Assembly: GCA_964541895.1 (NCBI GenBank)
Contig: CAZISM010000230.1
Span: 1-5,942 of the forward strand
Direction: 5' to 3'
From: CAZISM01 sp964541895
Lineage (GTDB): Bacteria; Zhuqueibacterota; Zhuqueibacteria; Residuimicrobiales; Residuimicrobiaceae
Length of the DNA stretch: 5,942 bases
Made by a program: the position numbers and the translations under genes. Below the pieces are notes generated by a model. That model searched no databases. It saw only the letters and a list, made by a program, of their open reading frames with translations, and was not told the DNA's origin. Positions 1 through 5,942 of this stretch are shown piece by piece. How positions within the stretch are numbered: the stretch's first letter is position 1; the number at the start of each line of letters is the position of its first letter.

Positions 1-966
1 GTCGCCGAGATTGTTACCCGTATAAAGCTGCAGGCCTGGTTCCGTGGTGTACACCTCCATGACTCGGCCGGTTACGGGTTCATGAACCCTGGCTGCGTAC
101 TGCAGCCCCGGGCCGGTTCTGTTGAGCACAAAATTGATATCATAGCCTTTGCCATAGCGCAATTGCTCGTTCTGTTCATGAATGCGTTCGCCGATTTTGC
201 GGGCCATTTTAAAATCAAAAGGAGTGCCGTCAACCGGCAGGAACTCGCCGGAGGGGATGGCCGTAGAGTCGACCGGCGTATACTGATCCGCTGCGATCTG
301 GAGTTCGTGATCGAGCACATCGCCCTGGCCTTCGCCGGCCAGATTGAAAAAGGCATGGTTGGTCAGGTTTATGACGGTGGCCTTATCCGTCGTTGCGATA
401 TAGTCGATTTTCAGTTCAGACTCGTCGGTTAGTGTGTAGCGAACCTGCACGTTCAGGTTACCCGGATAGCCCTCCTCGCCATCCGCCGAAAGATAATACA
501 AATCCACCGTCTGCTCATCAGGCTGATGCGCATCCCAAACTACATTGCGAAAGCCCTTGCTGCCGCCGTGCAAATGATTGGGTCCGTTGTTTTTTGCCAG
601 GGTGTATTCATTTCCATCCAGAGTGAAACGTCCGCCGGCAATACGGTTGGCGAAGCGGCCGATGGTGGCGCCCATGGAGGCGGTGCGCGTCAGATAACCC
701 TCCAGGCTGCTGTAACCGAGAGCTACATCACCCAGGCGGCCGTTTTTATCCGGCACCAACAGTGAAACCAGTTTGGCGCCATAGTTAGTGACCTGGGCGA
801 GATGGCCCTGTTTGTTTTTCAGGGTGTACAAATCCACCGGCTTGCCATCGCGGGTGGCTTGAAAGGCGCTGCGTTGAACCATTTTGATGGACTCTTTCTT
901 AGTTGTGCAAAACAGGCAAGCAAACAGGCAAACGCTTGCGACCATGCTAATCCATTTAAAGTTCAT
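1..966 (-). CDS. galM: Aldose 1-epimerase (galactose mutarotase), partial: C-terminus beyond left edge
   Basis: GalM interconverts alpha and beta anomers of aldoses such as galactose and glucose. The frame reads without a stop for 322 codons from the ATG at 966 to the window edge. Family motifs occur in order: NYGAKLVSLLVPD (61-73), GRFANRI (103-109), NHLHGG (130-135) with the first catalytic His at 133, TNHAFFNL (202-209) with the second at His204, YDINFVLN (275-282) with the conserved Asp276, and EPGLQLYTGN (309-318). The family's catalytic Glu lies further on, in the LExQxxPD region, so it is outside the window. Residues 5-20 are hydrophobic with three Cys; LFAC at 14-17 resembles a lipobox but has Phe at -2, so a periplasmic or lipoprotein form is likely but unproven. 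The start at 966 is backed by a good ribosome site. An internal ATG at 882 (codon 29) would give a leaderless cytoplasmic protein. Transcribed divergently from the kinase gene. Confidence 0.93.
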   Translation of the reverse strand, partial: MNFKWISMVASVCLFACLFCTTKKESIKMVQRSAFQATRDGKPVDLYTLKNKQGHLAQVTNYGAKLVSLLVPDKNGRLGDVALGYSSLEGYLTRTASMGATIGRFANRIAGGRFTLDGNEYTLAKNNGPNHLHGGSKGFRNVVWDAHQPDEQTVDLYYLSADGEEGYPGNLNVQVRYTLTDESELKIDYIATTDKATVINLTNHAFFNLAGEGQGDVLDHELQIAADQYTPVDSTAIPSGEFLPVDGTPFDFKMARKIGERIHEQNEQLRYGKGYDINFVLNRTGPGLQYAARVHEPVTGRVMEVYTTEPGLQLYTGNNLGD

Positions 967-973
967 TTTATGG

Positions 974-978
974 TCCTT
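974..978 (-). promoter_or_regulatory. Ribosome binding site for galM
   Basis: On the minus strand AAGGA lies 7 bases before the ATG at 966. This supports the long form with the hydrophobic N-terminus over the internal ATG at 882. Confidence 0.7.
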
Positions 979-1007
979 GCCGTTAGGTCTCCATCATGTT
1001 GTTCGAC

Positions 1008-1037
1008 AATATAAGCATTTAAATCTGACATTCGCAA
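1008..1037 (-). promoter_or_regulatory. Candidate promoter for galM
   Basis: On the minus strand TTGCGA (1037-1032) and TATATT (1013-1008) are separated by 18 bases, a fair sigma-70 match. TTG followed 21 bases later by TATATTG also comes within one base of the Bacteroidetes pattern TTG-N(19-21)-TAnnTTTG. Transcription would begin near 1001, giving a leader of about 35 bases that includes the ribosome binding site. This is a pattern match only. Confidence 0.4.
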
Positions 1038-1191
1038 GCGATAGATGGCAAGCTCTTGTTATCCTGCCAGGGTCTCCGGATGCCGTCCTGTTTATTGCCG
1101 CAGCCCCGGATGCCTTTGCTTTTTTCCATTTCAGCAGGGATCACCCTGGTTCGAAAGGGGAGCCCCCGCCGGGATTCAGGAGCGAAAAACG

Positions 1192-1205
1192 TTAACAAAT
1201 GTTAA
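1192..1205. promoter_or_regulatory. Operator-like inverted repeat upstream of the kinase gene
   Basis: TTAACA-AA-TGTTAA is a perfect 6-2-6 inverted repeat ending one base before the ATG at 1206. The same bases hold two direct copies of GTTAA (1191-1195 and 1201-1205), spaced 10 bases start to start, about one helical turn. OmpR/PhoB-family regulators, such as the one encoded at 2958-3659, usually bind direct repeats at this spacing, so autoregulation is a reasonable inference. Binding is not shown. Confidence 0.35.
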
Positions 1206-1219
1206 ATGTCGAGACATTT
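1204..1219. repeat. Perfect 7-2-7 inverted repeat across the first kinase start codon
   Basis: AAATGTC-GA-GACATTT contains the ATG at 1206 and shares two bases with the preceding inverted repeat. It could be a second protein-binding site. A hairpin with only a two-base loop would be strained, so an RNA role is less likely. If translation really starts at 1245, both repeats lie in the untranslated leader, where an operator would be more usual. Confidence 0.4.
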
Positions 1220-2936
1220 TTTCAGAAATTTCGTAAATTATGGTATGGATAACCGACCCACAACATCCCTGGTGGCCGCCCTGATCGGCCTGTCCCTGCT
1301 GGGTTTGGCGGCGTTGCAGCTTTTTCTTATTCGCCGGGCGGCGATTTTGGAGGCCCAGCTCTATGCCCGCACCGTGAACAGCGCCATGCAGCGGGTTGTC
1401 AGTCGTTTGGAAACACAGGAAACGCTGCACTATGTGCGCGGTCTGCCTTTGTCGACCAGAATGACGCGCACGGCCGCCTTTCACGCCAGTGATACGGACA
1501 CTGACAAAGAGGAATCAGAACAGCATATCAACATCGCCGTCAGCGTGGAGAGTGAAACGCCCAAAGTCGATTTTAAAAACGACAAAGTGGTATTCGTTTT
1601 GCGAAAACCCGAGCATGTGATCATCAAAACGGTCGATTCCACAGGCCAGGTGGAGACTAAACTTGTGGATGAACAGAAACCGGCCGGACGGTTCGAGGTG
1701 CCGATAAAGACACCGCGGCAGAATCCGGCCGCGGTGCGGGTGCATATCCTCTCTGACACCACTTCCTTCTGGATGGAGCAAGTCCAGAACCGCAGGGACA
1801 GCCTCGTCGTTACGGCTGAAAAATTCAAAGAGAAAAAATGGCAGGTGAACCGGGTCATCGACGAACTGGTCATGGTGCAAACCAAGTCGGTGCTGCAGCG
1901 CATACGCTCCTCGAACCTGGATTCGCTGGTTCAAGCCACCATGAGCGATTTGGGCATTCATCAGCCTTTTGCCTACGCCATCGTCAACAGCCGCAACGAT
2001 TCGATCCTGATGTGCCAGCCGAGGGGCTATGAGCGCGACCTGCTCACCACCCCGTACCGGACGCCGCTGTTCCCCAACGATGTCCGTCTCGCCGGCAGCG
2101 AATTACGCTTTTTTGCACTGCGGCGCAACCTCTCTTTTTATCACTCTTTTTTTTCGTTCGGTGCCGTATCGGCTCTGTTCCTGGCCGCTCTGCTTCTGAG
2201 CCTGATTTATATCATCCGTACCCTGAACCGGCAAAAGCGGTTCAGCCGGCGTTTGGGCGAGTTCATCAACAACATGACCCATGAATTCAAAACGCCCATC
2301 ACCACTATCTCGTTGGCCAGTGAAACCATGCAAAAATCGCTGCAACGGTTTGACACGCAGCGATTGAACCATTACAGCCGAATCATCCAGGACGAGAGTC
2401 GTCGCATGCGCAGCCAGGTTGAGAAAATCCTGCAGATGGCGGCCCTGGAGCAGCGGGATCATGATCTGGCCATCGTGCCTGTGGATCTGCACCATATGAT
2501 TCAAAACGCGGTTGAGAATTTTCTGCTCCAGGTCGAAGCGCGCCAGGGCAAGATTGAACTGAGCCTGGCTGCGCCGGATCCCGTTATTCAGGGCGATCTG
2601 GTGCACCTGCAAAACGTGCTCAATAATCTGCTGGATAACGCCGTTAAATACACCCGCGCGATCCCGGTGATCCGGATCAGCACCACCAGCGTCGATCATG
2701 GCGTCGAGATCAGGGTGGTCGACAACGGCATCGGTTTGGCCGAAGATGAACAGAAAAGAGTGTTTGAAAAATTTTATCGCGTCGATACCGGCAATGTGCA
2801 CGATGTCAAAGGGTTCGGCATCGGCTTGAGTTATGTCAAGCTGATCGTGGATGCTCATGGCGGCCGCATCCGTGTGAAAAGCGAACCCGGTCAGGGCAGC
2901 GAATTTATCCTCTGGCTGCCTTGCGGCGGCCGCTGA
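1206..2936 (+). CDS. Membrane sensor histidine kinase of a two-component system (HEFKTP, RprX-like)
   Basis: This inner-membrane kinase phosphorylates itself on His and passes the phosphate to the regulator encoded 21 bases downstream. Numbering from 1206 (576 aa): first membrane helix about 22-42; a periplasmic sensor region about 43-313 with an acidic patch (SDTDTDKEESE, 95-105) and no domain I can name; second helix about 314-337; then no recognisable HAMP or PAS. The HisKA domain has NNMTHEFKTP with phosphoacceptor His359. The ATPase domain has the N box NNLLDNAVKY (473-482), G1 box DNGIG (506-510), F box FEKFYR (520-525) and G2 box GFGIGL (536-541). All catalytic motifs are intact. The HEFKTP form is typical of Bacteroidetes kinases. 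The start is uncertain: ATG 1206 and ATG 1245 (codon 14) are both possible, neither has a clear ribosome site, and 1245 would leave an eight-residue tail before the first helix. Confidence 0.95.
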   Translation: MSRHFFRNFVNYGMDNRPTTSLVAALIGLSLLGLAALQLFLIRRAAILEAQLYARTVNSAMQRVVSRLETQETLHYVRGLPLSTRMTRTAAFHASDTDTDKEESEQHINIAVSVESETPKVDFKNDKVVFVLRKPEHVIIKTVDSTGQVETKLVDEQKPAGRFEVPIKTPRQNPAAVRVHILSDTTSFWMEQVQNRRDSLVVTAEKFKEKKWQVNRVIDELVMVQTKSVLQRIRSSNLDSLVQATMSDLGIHQPFAYAIVNSRNDSILMCQPRGYERDLLTTPYRTPLFPNDVRLAGSELRFFALRRNLSFYHSFFSFGAVSALFLAALLLSLIYIIRTLNRQKRFSRRLGEFINNMTHEFKTPITTISLASETMQKSLQRFDTQRLNHYSRIIQDESRRMRSQVEKILQMAALEQRDHDLAIVPVDLHHMIQNAVENFLLQVEARQGKIELSLAAPDPVIQGDLVHLQNVLNNLLDNAVKYTRAIPVIRISTTSVDHGVEIRVVDNGIGLAEDEQKRVFEKFYRVDTGNVHDVKGFGIGLSYVKLIVDAHGGRIRVKSEPGQGSEFILWLPCGGR

Positions 2937-2957
2937 CCGACAAAGGCGTGTGATCGG

Positions 2958-3659
2958 ATGAATATGGAAACTGGTGCAAAAATTCTGCTGGTCGAAGATG
3001 ATCCCAATCTTGGCTATATCACCCAGGAAGGGCTGGAGTTGCATGGATTCTCGGTCACCCGCGCCCGCGACGGCGGGGAGGGCCTGCAGCTGTTTCTGCA
3101 GGGCCAGTTCGATCTCTGTCTCTTTGATATTATGATGCCGCAAAAAGACGGCTTTACCCTGGCAGTCGAATGCCGGCAGATCCGCACCGATATCCCGATC
3201 ATTTTCCTCACCGCCAAATCCCTGCGCGAAGATAAAATCGCCGGATTCCAGCATGGCGCGGACGACTATGTCACCAAACCGTTCAGCATGGAAGAGTTGA
3301 TCCTGCGCATTGAGGCGGTATTGCGGCGCAGCCGCTACCCGAATGCGGGCTCTGAAACAGCGACCTCTTTTACTATCGGCGATTATCGCTTTGACGCCGA
3401 TCGCCAGGAATTGAGCCATCCCCGGCAAACAAAACATCTGACCTATCGGGAGGCTGAATTGTTGCGTCTCCTCTGCATCCATCAGAACAGGATCCTGGAA
3501 CGCGAGACCGCGTTAAAGGCCATCTGGCAGGATGATTCTTTTTTCAACGCCCGCAGCATGGATGTGTACATATCCAAACTTCGCAAATACCTCAACCTCG
3601 ATGACCGTATCGCCATCACCAATGTGCACGGCAAAGGATTTCGCCTCACCGTCCGCTGA
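2958..3659 (+). CDS. OmpR/PhoB-family response regulator (RprY-like)
   Basis: A 233-residue DNA-binding partner of the preceding kinase, of normal length for the family. The receiver domain (about 8-124) has the acidic pocket EDD (13-15), phosphoacceptor Asp57 in LFDIMMP, Thr85 in FLTAK and Lys107 in VTKPF, so it should be phosphorylated normally. The C-terminal winged helix-turn-helix (about 137-231) has LTYREAELLRLL (161-172), the recognition-helix region ARSMDVYISKLRKYL (198-212) and the closing wing VHGKGFRL (223-230). Overall wording resembles the Bacteroidetes RprY group, but I do not assign the name. The gene starts 21 bases after the kinase stop, which implies co-transcription. AAAGG at 2942-2946 lies 11 bases before the ATG, a weak ribosome site; ATG 2964 is an alternative. 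Targets are unknown: the repeats at 1191-1219 and the adjacent sulfatase promoter region are natural candidates. Confidence 0.96.
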   Translation: MNMETGAKILLVEDDPNLGYITQEGLELHGFSVTRARDGGEGLQLFLQGQFDLCLFDIMMPQKDGFTLAVECRQIRTDIPIIFLTAKSLREDKIAGFQHGADDYVTKPFSMEELILRIEAVLRRSRYPNAGSETATSFTIGDYRFDADRQELSHPRQTKHLTYREAELLRLLCIHQNRILERETALKAIWQDDSFFNARSMDVYISKLRKYLNLDDRIAITNVHGKGFRLTVR

Positions 3660-3677
3660 AACCAGCTCTCTTTTTTA

Positions 3678-3707
3678 TTGAATCTGTACGAACAAATATT
3701 TATTTTG
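3678..3707 (+). promoter_or_regulatory. Candidate promoter for the sulfatase gene
   Basis: TTGAAT (3678-3683) and TATTTT (3701-3706) are spaced by exactly 17 bases in an AT-rich gap. TTG-N20-TATTTTG also approaches the Bacteroidetes pattern TTG-N(19-21)-TAnnTTTG. Transcription would begin near 3713, ahead of the ribosome site at 3725. This would let the sulfatase be expressed apart from the kinase-regulator operon. Predicted from sequence only. Confidence 0.4.
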
Positions 3708-3724
3708 AACCATATGATTATTGC

Positions 3725-3730
3725 GAGGTG
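3725..3730 (+). promoter_or_regulatory. Ribosome binding site deciding the sulfatase start
   Basis: GAGGTG lies 4 bases before the ATG at 3735 (GAGG lies 6 bases before it). It selects this ATG over the upstream TTG at 3678 and ATG at 3714 in the same frame. The choice also leaves a textbook Tat signal at the N-terminus. Confidence 0.65.
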
Positions 3731-3734
3731 TTCT

Positions 3735-5183
3735 ATGGTTCCTTTTCAGCTTTCCCGTCGACAGTTTCTGCAAGGTGCCTGCGCCGGCATGGCTTTGGCT
3801 GCATCCCCCACCTGGTCAAAGTCTATAAAGAATCGTCCCAACATCGTTCTCATTCTCGCCGATGACATGGGGTATGGCGATCCCGGCTGCTACAATTCGG
3901 CTTCTAAAATTGCCACGCCCAATCTGGACAGCCTGGCGCGAAACGGCATGCGTTTTACCGATGCCCATTCCGGCTGTGCGGTGTGCACGCCAACCCGTTA
4001 CGGCATCTTGACCGGCCGCTATTCCTGGCGTAGCCGATTGAAGCAAGGGGTGCTCTATGGCTATTCGCCACCGCTGCTCGAACCGCAGCGGCCGACCATC
4101 GCCACCTTGCTGAAATCGTCCGGCTATCGCACCGCCGCGGTCGGCAAATGGCATGTCGGCCTGGGCTGGCCGACGAAGGACGGCAGTGTCCTCAGCGACC
4201 GCAATGATGAAACAGGCCAGAACATTGATTATGATACTCCCATCCTCGATGGCCCTTTACAGCACGGCTTTGACTACTTTTTCGGCATTCCGGCTTCGTT
4301 GGATATGGTGCCCTATGTCTATATCGAAAACGATCGTGTTGTGGAGGCCCCTACCACGATCATTGAAGGCCAAAAGGGACTGTTGCTGATGCGCGGCGGA
4401 CCCTGTGCGCCCCACTTTAAGCATGAAGTGGTGCTGCCGACACTGACAGATAGAGCCCTGAACTGGATGAATGGCCAGCAGGAGCCGTTTTTTCTCTATT
4501 TTCCGTTGACCGCTCCCCACACACCGGTTTTGCCGGTTGACGAATTCAAAGGCAAAAGCCCCTTTGGTCCGTATGGCGATTTTGTCACCCAGGTGGACCA
4601 TGCCGTCGGCCGAGTGGTGGACTCTTTGCGCCGGCGCGGCCTGCTGGAGAACACGCTGATTATTTTTACCAGCGACAACGGCTCGCCGCAATTTGCCGGC
4701 GACGGTCACATGCCCAATTATATCTGGCGCGGTCGCAAGTCGGATATCTTTGAAGGCGGCCACCGCATGCCGCTTATCGCCCATTGGCCCGGACATGTCA
4801 GCAGGGGCCAGACCTGCGACACGCCTGTGACTCTTGGCGATCTCCCCGCCACCCTGGCCGGCATCATCGGCCTGCCGATGCCTGCCGCAGGTTTCGAGGA
4901 CAGCGTGGATGCGTCGCCGCTGTTGTTGGGCCGATCCGGCTATCCCTCGGATCGGGCCATCGTTCATCACTCGGCGAACGGCCTCTTTGCCGTGCGCCAG
5001 GGCGATTGGAAATATATTGACGGCAAAGGCTCGGGCGGCTGGAGCAAAGGCGGGGAGGACGATCCCAGTCCCGGTCAGCTGTACAATCTGCGCGAGGATC
5101 CGGTGGAATCAATAAATCTGTACGCGCAATATCCGGAGAAGGTACGGGCGATGCAGGTCTTGCTGAGGAAATTACAAAAATAG
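3735..5183 (+). CDS. Tat-exported Cys-type sulfatase (arylsulfatase A-like, alkaline phosphatase superfamily)
   Basis: Sulfatases hydrolyse sulfate esters using a formylglycine made from an active-site Cys or Ser. This 482-residue protein has SRRQFLQG (7-14), a clear twin-arginine signal, followed by a short hydrophobic stretch and a likely cleavage near residues 22-24, so it should act in the periplasm or outside. LADDMGYGD (41-49) supplies metal ligands Asp43 and Asp44. CTPTR (84-88) within TPTRYGILTGR is the sulfatase signature, with Cys84 the predicted formylglycine and Arg88 its partner. GKWH (137-140), APH (260-262), SDNG (313-316, metal ligands Asp314 and Asn315) and RKSDIFEGG (334-342, Lys335) complete the site. 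All expected residues are present. The C-terminal LYNLREDPVE (449-458) is typical of the family. The sulfated substrate cannot be read from the sequence; a glycan is likely from the context. No maturase is in the window. In-frame starts at 3678 and 3714 would put extra residues before the signal. Confidence 0.96.
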   Translation: MVPFQLSRRQFLQGACAGMALAASPTWSKSIKNRPNIVLILADDMGYGDPGCYNSASKIATPNLDSLARNGMRFTDAHSGCAVCTPTRYGILTGRYSWRSRLKQGVLYGYSPPLLEPQRPTIATLLKSSGYRTAAVGKWHVGLGWPTKDGSVLSDRNDETGQNIDYDTPILDGPLQHGFDYFFGIPASLDMVPYVYIENDRVVEAPTTIIEGQKGLLLMRGGPCAPHFKHEVVLPTLTDRALNWMNGQQEPFFLYFPLTAPHTPVLPVDEFKGKSPFGPYGDFVTQVDHAVGRVVDSLRRRGLLENTLIIFTSDNGSPQFAGDGHMPNYIWRGRKSDIFEGGHRMPLIAHWPGHVSRGQTCDTPVTLGDLPATLAGIIGLPMPAAGFEDSVDASPLLLGRSGYPSDRAIVHHSANGLFAVRQGDWKYIDGKGSGGWSKGGEDDPSPGQLYNLREDPVESINLYAQYPEKVRAMQVLLRKLQK

Positions 5184-5360
5184 ATCTGGCAAATAAGGGC
5201 CGGTGCAAACCTTGTGCGTGTTCCGATTTTTTGGTGACGATTCTGTAAGAACCATTCAAAGGCAGGTCAGCGGTGGATAGCAGAGGATCACAGCGAGGTG
5301 GACAGCTTTGGCTCGCCTGCTAAACATATTCCGCATACCAATGGCCGTTTTCGCAACGAC

Positions 5361-5412
5361 AGCCGCGAGCACGTAGCGAAGGCGGTAAGCCTTCGCTACG
5401 TGCCCGGCTTTT
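5361..5412 (+). terminator. Strong hairpin between convergent genes: terminator or dispersed palindromic repeat
   Basis: GCACGTAGCGAAGGC (5369-5383) pairs perfectly with 5389-5403 around the loop GGTAA. AGCCG (5361-5365) and CGGCT (5405-5409) add five pairs beyond a 3x1 internal loop. On the plus strand the stem runs into TTTT (5409-5412), so it could end transcription of the sulfatase. On the minus strand it begins 7 bases after the DUF1080 stop but has no T run behind it. The T run is short, and such a long exact stem is also typical of mobile or REP-like palindromic repeats scattered through genomes, so both readings stay open. Confidence 0.5.
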
Positions 5413-5415
5413 ACT

Positions 5416-5942
5416 TCAGGGCAGTTCCTGCAAGAATATGTTGCGATACTCCAACCTGGTGCTGTGATTCTGCAGGCCGATATAACCCGCTCTTCTCTTG
5501 ATGCCGGGATGGCTGACCGATTCCTGCATGTGTTCGATCAGATTCGTATCCACGGTTTTCACGCCGTTCAATTCCACCGTGACCTGAGGTCCCTGGCAGG
5601 TGATAGCCATCTTTTGCCATTCCCCGGCCTGTTTGGTAACGCGCCGGTTCGGCGGCTGAATGCCGTATACACTGCCGGTATACTGCCACGGCTTGAGTTT
5701 GGCATATTCGTCACCATAGTCGTCCAGCACCTGGATTTCCATGCCGGTATACGCGGGATCGCCCTGGTGCGGGCTGCGCAGAAAAACGCCGCTGTTGCCG
5801 TTTTTGGGTACTCTGAATTCGAGCTCCAGTTTAAAGTCGGCGAATTCTCTTGTCGTCGACAGCCAGCCGCCACCCTCGCCGGTGGTATAGAGAATGCCGT
5901 TTTCCACTTGCCACGCATCTTGCCGGCCGCCTATGACTTGCC
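5416..5942 (-). CDS. DUF1080 (3-keto-disaccharide hydrolase-like) domain protein, partial: N-terminus beyond right edge
   Basis: The visible 174 codons form the C-terminal part of a DUF1080 domain, a jelly-roll (concanavalin A-like) fold; some members hydrolyse 3-keto-glycosides, others are uncharacterised. Family features in order from the edge: WQVENGILYT with GGGWLST, EFADFKLELEFRVP, NSGVFLRS, GMEIQVLDDYG, GEWQKMAITCQG, VTVELNG, and the closing GYIGLQNHSTRLEYRNIFLQELP region split by the usual IGLQ and EYRNI motifs. The protein ends there, as expected for a stand-alone domain. The frame stays open to the edge: before the GTG at 5907 it continues as QVIGGRQDAWQ, which matches the family, so that GTG is not the true start. 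No signal peptide can be judged because the N-terminus is missing. The gene runs convergently toward the sulfatase, with the 5361-5409 hairpin just past its stop. Any enzyme activity is inferred. Confidence 0.9.
   Translation of the reverse strand, partial: QVIGGRQDAWQVENGILYTTGEGGGWLSTTREFADFKLELEFRVPKNGNSGVFLRSPHQGDPAYTGMEIQVLDDYGDEYAKLKPWQYTGSVYGIQPPNRRVTKQAGEWQKMAITCQGPQVTVELNGVKTVDTNLIEHMQESVSHPGIKRRAGYIGLQNHSTRLEYRNIFLQELP

Noticed and set aside
82..1236. Several plus-strand open frames over the galM gene and the gap after it.
   Set aside because: They are antisense to a well-supported galM frame or run into the non-coding gap, with no family match and no consistent ribosome sites.
2103..3482. 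Long minus-strand open frame of 459 codons.
   Set aside because: It lies opposite the kinase and regulator, both of which have complete motif sets. Its translation is low in recognisable motifs and rich in the His/Gln/Ala pattern of antisense shadows.
3655..3676. GCTG-AAAC-CAGC stem followed by a T run after the regulator gene, as a terminator.
   Set aside because: The stem has only four pairs and overlaps the stop codon; the T run is suggestive but the hairpin is too weak to call.
3678..3734. Longer sulfatase start at TTG 3678 or ATG 3714.
   Set aside because: Neither has a ribosome site, both would bury the Tat signal behind extra residues, and 3678 overlaps the likely promoter. ATG 3735 has GAGGTG just ahead and starts a normal Tat signal.
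4257..4970. Minus-strand open frame of 237 codons within the sulfatase gene.
   Set aside because: It is opposite the conserved sulfatase core and shows no motifs of its own.
5184..5360. Possible small gene, RNA or gene remnant after the sulfatase.
   Set aside because: I found no frame with motifs, no RNA fold I recognise, and only weak short repeats.
5905..5907. GTG at 5907 as the start of the DUF1080 gene.
   Set aside because: The same frame continues upstream to the window edge with residues that fit the family (GGRQDAWQ), so the gene is cut by the edge and does not start here.
1..5942. CRISPR array, insertion sequence, tRNA or rRNA.
   Set aside because: No regularly spaced repeats, transposase motifs, terminal repeats with target duplications, or RNA gene signatures are visible on either strand.

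Overview
The window suggests a Gram-negative, polysaccharide-degrading bacterium of the Bacteroidetes or a related FCB-group lineage. The grounds are a histidine kinase with the HEFKTP phosphoacceptor motif and its partner of the RprY type, promoter-like sequences close to the Bacteroidetes pattern TTG-N(19-21)-TAnnTTTG, and neighbouring genes for a sulfatase and a DUF1080 protein, a mix common in such glycan degraders. The lineage is inferred from family resemblance only. Base composition looks moderately GC-rich inside genes and AT-rich in the promoter-like gaps.

Layout from left to right. (1) 1-966, minus strand: aldose 1-epimerase (galM) with an N-terminal export or lipoprotein-like segment, cut by the left edge before its catalytic Glu. 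(2) 967-1205: a 239-base divergent gap with a galM ribosome binding site and promoter candidate, and two back-to-back inverted repeats at the start of the kinase gene. (3) 1206-2936 and 2958-3659, plus strand: a membrane histidine kinase and an OmpR-family response regulator, 21 bases apart and surely one operon. (4) 3660-3734: an AT-rich gap with a promoter candidate and a good ribosome binding site. (5) 3735-5183, plus strand: a Tat-exported, Cys-type (formylglycine) sulfatase. (6) 5184-5415: a 232-base convergent gap; I see nothing in 5184-5360, then a very strong hairpin (5361-5409). (7) 5416-5942, minus strand: the C-terminal part of a DUF1080 (3-keto-disaccharide hydrolase-like) protein, open to the right edge.

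How the genes may work together: the sulfatase would strip sulfate esters from glycans outside the cytoplasm, DUF1080-family proteins act on or bind modified sugars, and GalM interconverts aldose anomers. The two-component pair could sense a sugar or an envelope signal and control its neighbours, but no sequence shows which signal or targets. Every gene belongs to a known family. I found no clearly undescribed system; the most worthwhile leads are the paired operator-like repeats at the kinase start and the long palindrome at 5361-5409, which may be a dispersed repeat.
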